From Clostridium polyendosporum (GTDB lineage: Bacteria > Bacillota > Clostridia > Clostridiales > Clostridiaceae): 64,000 nucleotides of DNA. The position numbers and the translations under genes are program-made. The stretch covers positions 92,050 to 156,049 of the forward strand of contig NZ_BOPZ01000006.1 of NCBI RefSeq assembly GCF_018332455.1. The letters run 5' to 3'. The first letter of the stretch is position 1, and each line of letters begins with the position of its first letter. The notes under the pieces are model-generated. The model saw only the letters and a program-made list of their open reading frames with translations. It ran no database searches and was not told the DNA's origin. Shown piece by piece: positions 1 through 9,067 of this stretch.

Positions 1-1740
1 ACCACTTTTAAGTGATATACTGTATTTGGAGTAATTGATACAGTAGCTGTTCTATCTGGAAGTCCTGGTCCCCATAATTTTACAACGCCAGTAGCATCAA
101 TATTTGCACAATAGAACTTAGTAGCATTAGCATCTGATCTGAATACAAGTCCTGCTGCTGCAGTTGATGAACTTACCTTTAAGTCACCTTCATATGTGAA
201 GTCACTTCCTTGAGTAGTTGACATTAAGAAACCGTTAGTATTTGCAGCTACAGTTCCTTGTTTTCCACCAGCAACATCAGACCAAGTACCAGATGGTCTA
301 TAGAAACCTTTTAAGTTTGTGTTAAATGTACTAACTTTTATATCATTGAATATAGATGCACCGTTAAATACATTGCAACCAAATTGTCCACTTGCATAGC
401 TAGAATCATTAACATTAATTACTGGATCTGCACTATTGTTTAAGTAAACTTTTATGTTGCTTCCACTAGCTACAACTTTTAATTTGTAAGTTGTATTATC
501 ACTAATTGGTGTATTAAATGTTCCTAAAACTGTTCCGCCAGCTTTCCATAACTTTATCATTCCACCTCTATCTACGTTTGCAACGTAGAATTGTGTAGCT
601 GTTGAATTTGCTCTAAATACAAGCCCTGCTGCAGCTCCACCTACAGGTTTAACATCACCTTCTAATACGAAGTCTGTAGCTGTTTGACCATTAAGGTAGA
701 ATGAATCTCCGCCTGCGTTAGTTCCCATCTTACCGCCTGTTACATTGCTCCAAGTACCACTTAATGAAGTCCAAGTTCCTGTAAGGTTACTTTCAAATCT
801 ACCAACATTAATATCATCTACGTTTATATGACCCCATGATCCGGTAGAATTATCTACAACCTTTATATAACATTCAGTACCAAGGAACGCAGAAGCATCC
901 CAGCTTACTGTTCTTAATGTATCACTATCTGTACCTGTTGCTTTATATAATATAGCATTATCAGAAGCTCTGCAAAGCGCTACATATTCATTAAGTATAT
1001 CGTTTCCACCACTTACTTTAAGATCTATTTTTCCATTTCCAGTAAGTACAAAGTTTTGAGATCTTATTGCTCCAGTAAGTGTATCCTGCCCTTCTTTGAA
1101 ACCGCTTAAGAAGTAATTATTATTTTGATTGTGAGTTCCACCCCACCAATCTGTTTTTAGTGTTACATTACTAGATTTAAATGCATTTCCGCTAATTGTT
1201 TTCCAGCCAGTTAAATCTCCAGTTTCAAAATCATGGTTAGCTATACCTGAAACAGCTTTTATTGGAACATTAATATCATCTACGTTGATATGTCCAAAAC
1301 CGCCTGTAGCATTATCAGTAACCTTTATATAAACTTCTGTACCAACATATGGAGCTAAACTAGCACTGCTCCAGGTTGTTCTTGTATAAGTTTCACTGTT
1401 TGCCGCTGTCGCTTTAGCTATTTCATAACCATCTGATGCTCTAATTAGTGACACCTTAAGATTATTTAAATCGTTTCCACCTGAAACCAAAAAGTCAATA
1501 TTACCACTATCAAGTATAAAGTTTTCTGATTTTATTGATCCTGTTTCAGCATCTCCACCATTCTTAAAGCTCCATAAGTGATAGGTTCCATTTTTATTAA
1601 ATGTTTCTCCACTTCCACCTTGTGCTGTAGCTAAGTTTGTAACATCTGCATCAGTAAATGCGTTACCACTTAATACAGTCCAACCGCTTAAATCACCTGT
1701 TTCGAAATCATGATTCTTTAATTCCTTAGCACCTTGAACA
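1..1740 (-). repeat. Duplicated C-terminal modules inside the GH32 gene
   Basis: Within the reading frame, two FETGD modules (about 1255-1740 and 800-1250) share the pattern NHDFETGDL-GW-SGNAF...HINVDDINV. Two LamG/CBM66-like modules follow (about 320-800 and 1-320), each with GTWS, GLVFR and GxxKLW. This is tandem domain duplication; copies are diverged at DNA level, so they are not recent. Confidence 0.75.
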
Positions 1741-3368
1741 TATGTCGGAGCTTGCTTTGGAGTAGCTGAATTTAAAGGTGTATAGCTAAGTGAGTTTACT
1801 GTAACATTACCACCTACAGTATATAGTGAAGCTCCTCTGCTGGCATCATCTGGGAAGATAACATCAGTCATAGAAACTTGTCCGTCATTTCCAAATAATT
1901 CAACAGAACTTGCATCAATTAATACTTTCATCTTTATGGTGTTATTAATTGGTGTAGCTGATGCATTATGAATAATATCAAAATCAGCACCATTATTTGA
2001 AGGTCGTGCACCTGAATTTGATCTATCAATTTTTAACTGAGAATTAGTCTTATCGTAATATACCTTAGTATATTGTGAACCGCCCGTACGAACTTTGAAA
2101 CCAAATTCAGTAGCAGTTGTGTTATCAGTTCTAAATTCTACATTAAGCTCGTATTGCTTACTATTTACTCCTGAAAGCAAGTTAGCTCCTCCTGGAACTA
2201 TTGTTTGATTTGTCCAATTTTGAGCTGTTCCTTTAATACTATCTAATTGTGTTACAGGATTATCAATTAATCTTACTTTTCCATTAATTGTTTTAAGCTG
2301 TAATTCTCTTGGAACTGTCATAGCACTTCTCCAAGTTCCAGCTGGGTCTGTTGGAGTAGAAGTCCCATATCTCCAGTTACTCATCCAGCCTATAAACGTT
2401 TTCTTGTTTTGTGAATTAGGTACGTTTGACCAAGTAACACCTGCATAGTTATCTGAACCTGAGTCAAGGTATTGAAAATCCTTTCCATCCTCGAAAATTT
2501 GTTTATTTGTGAAGTGTTGTCCATCGAAGTTACCAATTAAATATACTGTACCTGATCCATATTTAGCGCCTGGGTTAATACTTACAATCATTACCCATTT
2601 TGTTGTAGCACCACCATCTACCTGAAGTGGGAATAATTCTGGACATTCCCAATCGCCATTAGGGTCAGTTATATCTAAATTAGTTGCACTTTTTACTGAA
2701 TCAGTTTGTGTCCATTGTTTAAGGTTAGGTGAAGTAAATATTCTAGCTTCGTCATGTTGAACAAGAGTCATAACCCAATGTCCTGCTCCGCCTCCTTCAT
2801 CATACCAGAATACCTTTGGATCACGGAAATCTGCTGCTTCTCCTGGTGCTGTTGGATATGGTATTACAGGATTACCTTCATACTTCTTCCAAGTTCTACC
2901 TTTATCATTACTATATGCAATACTTTGTTCCTGATAATCAACGCCATTTATATTTCTAGCGCTAGTATACATAGCTATAATAGGTGGCTGTCCATTAATT
3001 CCTAGCCCGCTTGTATTATTGTAATCTACTACTGCACTACCTGAAAAAGCCCAATTCAACTCATCTGGATACAATGCTATAGGTAATTCAGTCCAATGAA
3101 TTAAATCTGTACTTACAGCGTGGCCCCAGTGCATTGGCCCCCATTCAATACCACTTGGATAATATTGATAGAATAAATGATATTCTCCATCTAAGTAGAA
3201 CATACCATTTGGATCATTCATCCATTTTTCACCTGGTGTATAGTGAAATTGCGGTCTATATAACTCAGTATATGTTGGCGCTGCTAACACCGGTACAGCA
3301 GGTATTAATGTTGATCCGAGAATGTAACATGCTGACAAAACACCCGATAAAGTTGATTTTAATTTCAT
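1..3368 (-). CDS. Secreted multi-modular GH32 fructanase/levanase (C-terminus cut by window edge)
   Basis: Hydrolyses beta-fructans such as levan, inulin or sucrose outside the cell. Translation from ATG 3368 stays open to the window edge (about 1122 codons). Residues 1-29 form a signal peptide ending VLA|AP. The GH32 nucleophile motif WMNDPNG lies at about 49-55 (Asp52), followed by an FRDP motif and ECPELF (acid/base Glu), then a GH32 C-terminal beta-sandwich. After that come two copies of a module beginning NHDFETGDL and at least two copies of a CBM66/LamG-like module (motifs GLVFR and GxWS). The start has a GGGGGAGAC ribosome site. The accessory modules probably bind fructan or the cell wall; that role is inferred. 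No cell-wall anchor is visible because the end is missing. Confidence 0.93.
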   Translation of the reverse strand, partial: MKLKSTLSGVLSACYILGSTLIPAVPVLAAPTYTELYRPQFHYTPGEKWMNDPNGMFYLDGEYHLFYQYYPSGIEWGPMHWGHAVSTDLIHWTELPIALYPDELNWAFSGSAVVDYNNTSGLGINGQPPIIAMYTSARNINGVDYQEQSIAYSNDKGRTWKKYEGNPVIPYPTAPGEAADFRDPKVFWYDEGGGAGHWVMTLVQHDEARIFTSPNLKQWTQTDSVKSATNLDITDPNGDWECPELFPLQVDGGATTKWVMIVSINPGAKYGSGTVYLIGNFDGQHFTNKQIFEDGKDFQYLDSGSDNYAGVTWSNVPNSQNKKTFIGWMSNWRYGTSTPTDPAGTWRSAMTVPRELQLKTINGKVRLIDNPVTQLDSIKGTAQNWTNQTIVPGGANLLSGVNSKQYELNVEFRTDNTTATEFGFKVRTGGSQYTKVYYDKTNSQLKIDRSNSGARPSNNGADFDIIHNASATPINNTIKMKVLIDASSVELFGNDGQVSMTDVIFPDDASRGASLYTVGGNVTVNSLSYTPLNSATPKQAPTYVQGAKELKNHDFETGDLSGWTVLSGNAFTDADVTNLATAQGGSGETFNKNGTYHLWSFKNGGDAETGSIKSENFILDSGNIDFLVSGGNDLNNLKVSLIRASDGYEIAKATAANSETYTRTTWSSASLAPYVGTEVYIKVTDNATGGFGHINVDDINVPIKAVSGIANHDFETGDLTGWKTISGNAFKSSNVTLKTDWWGGTHNQNNNYFLSGFKEGQDTLTGAIRSQNFVLTGNGKIDLKVSGGNDILNEYVALCRASDNAILYKATGTDSDTLRTVSWDASAFLGTECYIKVVDNSTGSWGHINVDDINVGRFESNLTGTWTSLSGTWSNVTGGKMGTNAGGDSFYLNGQTATDFVLEGDVKPVGGAAAGLVFRANSTATQFYVANVDRGGMIKLWKAGGTVLGTFNTPISDNTTYKLKVVASGSNIKVYLNNSADPVINVNDSSYASGQFGCNVFNGASIFNDIKVSTFNTNLKGFYRPSGTWSDVAGGKQGTVAANTNGFLMSTTQGSDFTYEGDLKVSSSTAAAGLVFRSDANATKFYCANIDATGVVKLWGPGLPDRTATVSITPNTVYHLKV

Positions 3369-3393
3369 AATGTCTCCCCCCTTTTTTTCTTTA

Positions 3394-3403
3394 TAAACGT
3401 TTA
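3394..3403. promoter_or_regulatory. Palindromic LacI/cre-like operator TAAACGTTTA
   Basis: A perfect 10-bp palindrome, TAAACGTTTA, lies about 25 bp upstream of the fructanase start. Centres of this form (AACGTT) are typical of LacI/GalR-family operators and CcpA cre sites. Its position suggests repression of the fructanase by a sucrose/fructose regulator or by catabolite control; which one cannot be decided here. Confidence 0.5.
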
Positions 3404-3634
3404 CAGTGTTTATAGTAATCTTTTGGTTATTCAATATGATAAAGCAATTAACATGCCAATTTTTGTGTATCAACACCAAATAATATCAAGTTTTACTGAA
3501 TTTTTTGTATTTTAGATTTAAATAATCACTAATTACCAATATTTGGATAGGTTTTATTTAAATGTTGGTAATAAAGATTTCTTTTTTGCTATTATATTCT
3601 CTTTAAATTACACATAAACATTTACTTGGGTTGT

Positions 3635-3711
3635 TAATACAGTTCTTTGTAAAAGTAATACAGTTCTTTGTAAAAATAATACAGTTTACCGTAGAAATAA
3701 TACTATTTTCT
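3635..3711. repeat. 21-bp tandem direct repeats upstream of the fructanase
   Basis: The unit TAATACAGTTCTTTGTAAAA plus one base is repeated with exact 21-bp spacing. Copies start at 3635 and 3656 (one difference), 3677 (diverged middle) and 3698 (only TAATACT kept). A 21-bp period equals two DNA turns, as expected for a row of same-face binding sites. Confidence 0.7.
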
Positions 3712-3799
3712 CCTCTTTAATCACATTTCTATTGCTATTAAAAATTCAAATTAAATTAAGATTACCTATACAATGAGATTCTTATTAAATAACAAAACC

Positions 3800-3818
3800 G
3801 TATTGAGAAACTCAATAC
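3800..3818. promoter_or_regulatory. Inverted repeat GTATTGAG-AAA-CTCAATAC
   Basis: Perfect 8-bp arms around AAA, followed by AG so that the right end reads AATACAG, the same heptamer that opens each 21-bp repeat upstream. It has no T-run, so an operator is more likely than a terminator. Confidence 0.4.
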
Positions 3819-4066
3819 AGTCAGATTGTTCTATTATGCCTCCTTATAGATGTATTTTAAAAGTGCATTCATAAGAAGATATAATCTAGAGAGGTAGATT
3901 AATAGAGATGTAGTGTATAATTAAAGTAGGTAAATCGTCTATTGCAGTATAAAATAAATAAGTTTATTGATATTCCAATATATGAGGGGAGAAAACTTGA
4001 ACTATAAGGTTAGTACATATTCTTCTTATCAAGACGGAATTTTAATAATAAAATTTGGAGGTTACA

Positions 4067-4843
4067 ATGAGTACAACAATTTATTTTTTTAGTGGAACAG
4101 GCAATTCGTTAAAGGTTGCAAAAGATTTAAATGAGCAATTAGAAGACTCAAAACTTGTGCAAATTTCTAAGAAAAATCTATCCATTACTAATGACACTTC
4201 ATCAGATAAGATAGGTTTTGTATACCCTGTATACTTTGGCGGAATACCTGATATGGTAAAAAAGTTTATAGAAAATCTGCAAGTAAATGAAGACACGTAT
4301 ATTTTTGCAGTTGCAACTTTTGGCGGTGGTGCAGGAATATCTTTTGATCAAATTGATGACATATTAAATAAAAAAGGAGCTTCTCTTTCTGCAAGCTTTA
4401 AAGTAGCCATGCCAGGAAATTATCAAGTTATGTATTCACCATTTCCGGAGGAAAAACAGGCCGAGTGTTTTAAAGACGCAAATGAACAAATATTAAAAAT
4501 AGCATCTAGTGTAGAAAGAAATGAGACTAATAAATCAAATAAAGCTGGCGGAATAAAAAAAGCTATCATTGGTTTACTATACAGTACTTTCTTTAAGCCA
4601 AATGATAAAGATAAGAATTTTTGGACAACAGAAAAATGTAATGGCTGTGGAACATGTTCGAAGGTTTGTCCTGCAAACAATATTGATATGATTGATGGAA
4701 AGCCACAGTGGAAGCATCAATGTGAAACTTGCGTTGCTTGTATGCAGTGGTGTCCACAAAAATCTATACAATATAAGAAAAATACCTTGAAAAGAGGACG
4801 ATATCACCATCCTGAAATAAAAGCTAATGAATTATTTCAATAA
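4067..4843 (+). CDS. EFR1 family ferrodoxin (flavodoxin-like plus 2[4Fe-4S])
   Basis: Cytoplasmic electron carrier with an N-terminal flavodoxin-like domain (FMN loop SGTGNS near residue 8) and a C-terminal bicluster ferredoxin domain with CNGCGTCSKVCP and CETCVACMQWCP. About 258 residues is normal for the EFR1 family. The ATG at 4067 is preferred over an upstream TTG because GGAGG lies just before it. The ending is odd: the next reading frame, a piece of a short-chain dehydrogenase, begins inside this gene's last codons, which suggests a recombination scar. The family is well recognised in clostridia; its redox partner is not known from this context. Confidence 0.9.
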   Translation: MSTTIYFFSGTGNSLKVAKDLNEQLEDSKLVQISKKNLSITNDTSSDKIGFVYPVYFGGIPDMVKKFIENLQVNEDTYIFAVATFGGGAGISFDQIDDILNKKGASLSASFKVAMPGNYQVMYSPFPEEKQAECFKDANEQILKIASSVERNETNKSNKAGGIKKAIIGLLYSTFFKPNDKDKNFWTTEKCNGCGTCSKVCPANNIDMIDGKPQWKHQCETCVACMQWCPQKSIQYKKNTLKRGRYHHPEIKANELFQ

Positions 4844-5222
4844 ATTTAAAAGAAATGGAAAAACTAAACTACTTGATATTATGTTTACAGCAGAATTGGC
4901 ACGTAAACTTTCCAATATAGGAGTTACTGTTAATGCACTTAATCCGGGTTTTAATGTTACGGGTCTTGGGCGTGAACTTTGGTTTGCTGCTGCACTTGAG
5001 CGTATATTAAAGTTTTTCAATATTGGAGATCCACGCAAAGGTGCAGATATTATTGTTCGTTTAGCTGTAGAAGAGCAATATAAGGGTGTGACTGGTGGAT
5101 ATTTTAATGTTGGAAGTGGTAAGCCTATTATTCCTGTGTATCCTGGAGGAGACAGCAATATGCAAAATAAACTGTGGAATGATACTAAAGAATTGTTACA
5201 AGAAAAGGGTTTTTTTGAATAA
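4844..5222 (+). pseudogene. C-terminal fragment of a short-chain dehydrogenase/reductase
   Basis: The frame encodes the last ~115 residues of a retinol-dehydrogenase-like SDR: KLLDIMFTAELARKL (helix after the active site), GVTVNALNPGF, then GVTGGYFNVGSGKPI. The Rossmann half with TGxxxGxG is missing, and the catalytic Tyr of YxxxK is replaced at the junction. Translation could begin only at an ATG inside the EFR1 gene in another frame. It is best read as a 5'-deleted gene. Confidence 0.75.
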
Positions 5223-5316
5223 AGTGATGAAATGATACGCAATATTTTAATCATCAAAATTTTAGATTTTTTATATCTTATGTTAATCAATATTATTGAT
5301 GTATAGTTAATAGAGT

Positions 5317-5345
5317 AGGGCTTACCATATTAAGGTAAGTCCTTA
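5317..5345. terminator. Bidirectional terminator between convergent genes
   Basis: AGGGCTTACC and GGTAAGTCCT pair (one G-U) around a short loop, downstream of the SDR remnant on the + strand and of the nitroreductase on the - strand. Confidence 0.6.
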
Positions 5346-5360
5346 TTATGATTTTATATT

Positions 5361-6167
5361 TTAGATTGATAAAAAAGAAACTTCTAGTGGATTTCTATCA
5401 ACTAACCTTGGATAATTGTATTTTGGATATCCTACCATAACTGCTCCTGTTATTTTTTTACCTTTAGGAATATTGAATAATTCAAGCATTGGGGAATTAT
5501 CTTCGAGTGCAATTTTTTCAAAGACTCCAGCCCAACAAGAACCTAATCCGAGGGAGGGAGCATATAATTCCAGATATGCTAATGAAAAAATAGAATTTTC
5601 TCTTCCTCGTGTAAAATTTGTATCAGCAGTTGCTAAAATAAGACAAGGTGCTCCGCGAAAAACAGTGTCAATTCTTTTGTTATTATAAGACTCAATATAG
5701 TGATGGAATCTTTCGTTTAATAATTCATCTCTGCTTAGTCTTTCAATAGTAAGTTTAATAGCTTTGTTAAGTATGCTTTTATCATCTACAATTATATAAG
5801 ATATTCCTTGTAGATTACTTCCAGTAGGAGCGAAGTGAGCAATATTAACAAGCTCAATTAATTTTTCTTTCGGAACAGATGTTTCTTTATAAGATCTGAT
5901 TGAACGTCTTGAACGAAGAAAGTTTTTAGTTTCTTCAGAACTTAATTTTGGAAAGTCTTTTGTGCTAATTTGATTACTTAGTGGAGTTTTTTTATTATCA
6001 ATAGCTTCTCTTGGACAAATAGCTACACAATGACCACAGGCAATACAGTTTTCAGGAAAAATTTCTTTAGGACCATTTTTTCCTAAAAGCAATACATTTT
6101 CTGGACATTCATTTACACAAAGACCGCATTTTATACATTTGTCTGGGTATATAGTTATTAAATTCAT
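5361..6167 (-). CDS. Nitroreductase family protein with N-terminal ferredoxin domain
   Basis: FMN-dependent reductase of nitro or quinone-like compounds, fed by its own ferredoxin domain. Residues 1-60 carry two [4Fe-4S] motifs (CIKCGLCVNECP, CIACGHCVAICP). From about residue 85 there is a nitroreductase fold with RRSIRSYKE and FAPTGSNLQ, and GSCWAGVFE near the end. Length 268 is typical. The AAGGAG site lies 8 nt before ATG. It follows the MFS gene by under 50 bp and is probably the last gene of a TetR-controlled operon. A paralogue lies near 61 kb. Substrate unknown. Confidence 0.88.
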   Translation of the reverse strand: MNLITIYPDKCIKCGLCVNECPENVLLLGKNGPKEIFPENCIACGHCVAICPREAIDNKKTPLSNQISTKDFPKLSSEETKNFLRSRRSIRSYKETSVPKEKLIELVNIAHFAPTGSNLQGISYIIVDDKSILNKAIKLTIERLSRDELLNERFHHYIESYNNKRIDTVFRGAPCLILATADTNFTRGRENSIFSLAYLELYAPSLGLGSCWAGVFEKIALEDNSPMLELFNIPKGKKITGAVMVGYPKYNYPRLVDRNPLEVSFLSI

Positions 6168-6214
6168 AATTTATTCTCCTTCATTATAAAATTTAAATTG
6201 ATAAAAACATATTT

Positions 6215-7432
6215 TTATGATTTTTTTCCAAACTTGTGTAGAATAATTGCTATGATTTGAGTTGCCATTCCAAAAGTGCAAACTCCATACCATCCAAAGT
6301 GAGAATAGCTATAGGAACCTAAAAATGAACCTAATGCTCCTCCAAGAAAAAAACTGACCATATAAATAGTATTAAGTCTATTACGTGTTTTTTCGTTTAA
6401 AGAATGTACTCTTGCCTGGTTAGAAACATTGCAAGATTGTACTCCTAAATCTAGAAGAATGATTCCTAAAATAAGTCCCCAAATTTTAAAACCAAATAGA
6501 AAGAAGAATAAATAAGCAATTATAACTACGATTATACATATACCTATAGCAAATCTTGAACCTCTTTTATCTGCTACCTTTCCAACTATCGGAGCAGCAA
6601 GAGCACCGCTAATACCAACTAATCCAAATAAACCTGCCGCTTCAGCTCCCATATTGTAATGAGAACTTTCAAGTAAAAATATAAGGGATGTCCAAAAAGC
6701 ACTAAAAGCTGAGAACATTAATGCACCATTAATAGAGGTTTCTCTTAAACTTGGTTCAGTTTTTATTAGGTGTATCATTGATTTTAACAGTTGAGTATAT
6801 TTAATGTCAGAAATAGGTTGGCATAAGGGTATCAATTTTCTTAGAATAAGCATGAGAGCAAGCATCATAATTGCTGCAATAAGATAAACTGTTCTCCAGC
6901 CGAAGTAGCCGCCTAAGATGCCGCTGACTGTACGAGAAAGTAATATTCCAATTAACAAACCGCTCATTATTGTACCAATAGTTTGCCCTCTTTGCTGTGG
7001 ATTTGATAGTTGTGCTGCTAAAGGAATAATAAGTTGAGGAATAATAGAAGTAAATCCAACAGCAAAGGAAGAAATTATGAGAATATATATATTTGAAGAG
7101 AAGAACATACTCATAAGTGAGATTATTGAGCATAAAAGCATTATTTCTATTAAGTTTCTCTTTTCTTTTATATCTCCCAAAGGCAATATAAATATCATTC
7201 CAATTGCATAACCTATTTGCGTAAGCATAGCTGCAAAACCTATGATTAATTGGTTAACATGAAAGGTTTTTGCTATATCAGCTAAGAGAGGCTGGATATA
7301 ATATAAGTTTGCTACAGTAAGTCCACAAGCTATGGACATGACTAAAATTAATAAATTAGTCAATATGGGTTTAGTTTCAAGATTATTTATTAATGAATTT
7401 GTTGTTATTACAGTATTATTTGATTGATACAT
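6215..7432 (-). CDS. MFS transporter, drug/metabolite efflux type
   Basis: A 405-residue protein with about 12 hydrophobic segments. Motif A of the major facilitator superfamily appears as GDIKEKRN after segment 2 and again in the second half as GKVADKRGSR. The N-terminal segment containing YYIQPLLADIAK resembles the YnfM/AraJ-like efflux group. It sits in the plasma membrane and presumably exports a small molecule by proton antiport. Its place between a flavin reductase and a nitroreductase, with a TetR gene divergent, suggests export or detoxification of a redox-active compound (inference). Confidence 0.85.
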   Translation of the reverse strand: MYQSNNTVITTNSLINNLETKPILTNLLILVMSIACGLTVANLYYIQPLLADIAKTFHVNQLIIGFAAMLTQIGYAIGMIFILPLGDIKEKRNLIEIMLLCSIISLMSMFFSSNIYILIISSFAVGFTSIIPQLIIPLAAQLSNPQQRGQTIGTIMSGLLIGILLSRTVSGILGGYFGWRTVYLIAAIMMLALMLILRKLIPLCQPISDIKYTQLLKSMIHLIKTEPSLRETSINGALMFSAFSAFWTSLIFLLESSHYNMGAEAAGLFGLVGISGALAAPIVGKVADKRGSRFAIGICIIVVIIAYLFFFLFGFKIWGLILGIILLDLGVQSCNVSNQARVHSLNEKTRNRLNTIYMVSFFLGGALGSFLGSYSYSHFGWYGVCTFGMATQIIAIILHKFGKKS

Positions 7433-7553
7433 TTATAAATCACTTCCTTAGATTTTAATAATACATTTGATTGAATAAATGTTTGAAATTATAAGTGATA
7501 AAAATCTATTCTAAAGTAGTAAAAATTATCGAATGAATAGGGCAAATAATAAT

Positions 7554-8189
7554 TTATCGAATAAAATTAGTAAAAATCTTTTCTTCTCTTTCTGGTTTCT
7601 TTATAATTCCTTGCCCATTTTCAATAAGTTTCATAAGCCAAGCCATATTTTTACCTAATATCCTCATTATTTGTATTCCTTCTTCGTCCTGCATTGCTTC
7701 ACCTGGTAGTCGTCCATTAATAATATTCCAATAGTTAGAAGTAGGGATGAGCATTTCAGAATGATTAATGTAATTATTTAACTGATCAAAGGTTGGAATT
7801 CCACCTGTACGTCTTACTGCTACTACGGCAGCTCCAACTTTATGCCTTAACATACTATCATTGGCTTCTGCCACACGAAAAGCTCTATCTAAAAATGACT
7901 TCATTGTTCCAGCAATTGCTGAATAGTGCACTGGTGATCCTAAGATTATTCCGTCGGCATCCTTCATCTTTTCAATCCAATCGTTAACTGGATCTGTAGC
8001 AATAGCACATTTTCCATTTTTATTTTTTGTACAATATCCACAAGCAATACAGCCTCTAATAGATTTATTGCCTACGTGAATAATTTCTGTCTTTATTCCT
8101 TCTTTTTCGATTTCATCAACAACTATTTTTATTCCATGATAAGTATTACCTTCTTTATTAGGACTTCCGTTAAAAACTACAACTTTCAT
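7554..8189 (-). CDS. NADPH-dependent FMN reductase / iron-sulfur flavoprotein-like
   Basis: Flavodoxin-fold protein of 211 residues. It opens MKVVVFNGSPNKEGNT (FMN phosphate loop), carries CIACGYCTKN...C near residues 47-60 (cluster or structural cysteines), and has GSPVHYSAIAGTMKSFLDR, the flavin-contacting motif of this family. AGGAGG lies 8 nt before ATG. It is the first gene downstream of the TetR operator and faces the repressor gene, so it is probably induced together with the MFS pump and nitroreductase. Confidence 0.87.
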   Translation of the reverse strand: MKVVVFNGSPNKEGNTYHGIKIVVDEIEKEGIKTEIIHVGNKSIRGCIACGYCTKNKNGKCAIATDPVNDWIEKMKDADGIILGSPVHYSAIAGTMKSFLDRAFRVAEANDSMLRHKVGAAVVAVRRTGGIPTFDQLNNYINHSEMLIPTSNYWNIINGRLPGEAMQDEEGIQIMRILGKNMAWLMKLIENGQGIIKKPEREEKIFTNFIR

Positions 8190-8334
8190 TGATTTTTCCT
8201 CCTAATATAATTAATAACATTTGAACACTTTATCAATTAGTAGGTATTTAATTTGATTGAGTCTAGTTATTGTACCTGTTAGGTGTCTTACAATTTAACT
8301 TTTTCGTTAAAATGATAAAGTTAATCAATATAAA

Positions 8335-8379
8335 ACTGAACGTTTAGTTTATAAATATATAATATACTAAACGTTCAGT
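8335..8379. promoter_or_regulatory. Paired TetR operator in the divergent promoter region
   Basis: ACTGAACGTTTAGT (8335-8348) and its exact reverse complement ACTAAACGTTCAGT (8366-8379) flank a 17-bp AT spacer. Each arm is itself a near-palindrome of the form seen at TetR/AcrR operators. A TATAAT lies at 8423-8428 toward the repressor gene. The layout suits repression of both divergent units by the neighbouring regulator. Confidence 0.8.
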
Positions 8380-8485
8380 ATTGTAAATAGTTTTTTTATC
8401 TTTAAAACAAAAAAATATATAGTATAATATACGTATAGTTTATTAAGTATATTATTATAAATTAAATACAATGGAGGTAATTATA

Positions 8486-9067
8486 ATGGAGAATAAATTA
8501 GGACGTCCTCGTTGCGAAAAAACTAAGACTGCTATTCTTTCCGCTGCATATGACTTATTGCTTGAAAATGGTTTTGGAGCTGTTACAATTGAAAAGATTG
8601 CTGAAAGAGCTGGGGTTAGCAAAGCTACTATTTACAAGTGGTGGCCAAACAAAGCTGCTGTTGTTGTGGATGGTTTCTTAAATGCTACTAATACGAAGCT
8701 TCCAATACCTGATACAGGGTCAACTATTAAGGATATGTTAATCCAAGTCAATAATTTTGTAAAATTTCTAATGAGTAGGGAAGGAAATGTAATTACTGAA
8801 ATAATAGCAGAAGGACAGTCTGATCCAAAGTTAGCTGAGACATATCGTACAATATATTTTAAGCCTCGCCGAAATATTTCAAAACAAATTTTAGAACGTG
8901 GAATTTCAAGAGGAGAATTGAGAAAAGATCTGAATATAGAGGTAAGTATTGATTTAATTTGGGGACCTGTATTCTATAGATTATTGATAACTGGAGAAGT
9001 AATTGATAGTACCTTTGTAGAAAACTTGGTAAATTATGTACTTGAAGGAATTAAGTCTAGTTTATAG
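8486..9067 (+). CDS. TetR/AcrR family transcriptional repressor
   Basis: About 193 residues. The N-terminal helix-turn-helix is clear: TAILSAAYDLLLENGF, then ERAGVSKATIYKWWPNK with the recognition helix. The C-terminal ligand domain (KPRRNISKQILERGISRGEL...FYRLLITGE) resembles the TetR_C_11 group. ATG 8486 is chosen because GGAGGT sits 8 nt upstream; the ATG at 8471 lies before this site. It probably binds the inverted repeat upstream and represses itself and the flavin reductase-MFS-nitroreductase operon. Ligand unknown. Confidence 0.9.
   Translation: MENKLGRPRCEKTKTAILSAAYDLLLENGFGAVTIEKIAERAGVSKATIYKWWPNKAAVVVDGFLNATNTKLPIPDTGSTIKDMLIQVNNFVKFLMSREGNVITEIIAEGQSDPKLAETYRTIYFKPRRNISKQILERGISRGELRKDLNIEVSIDLIWGPVFYRLLITGEVIDSTFVENLVNYVLEGIKSSL

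Noticed and set aside
2754..3370. Plus-strand open frames at the left end
   Set aside because: They lie antisense to the GH32 gene, whose catalytic motifs are unmistakable.
3635..3711. The 21-bp repeats as a CRISPR array
   Set aside because: Direct tandem units without spacers and too few copies.
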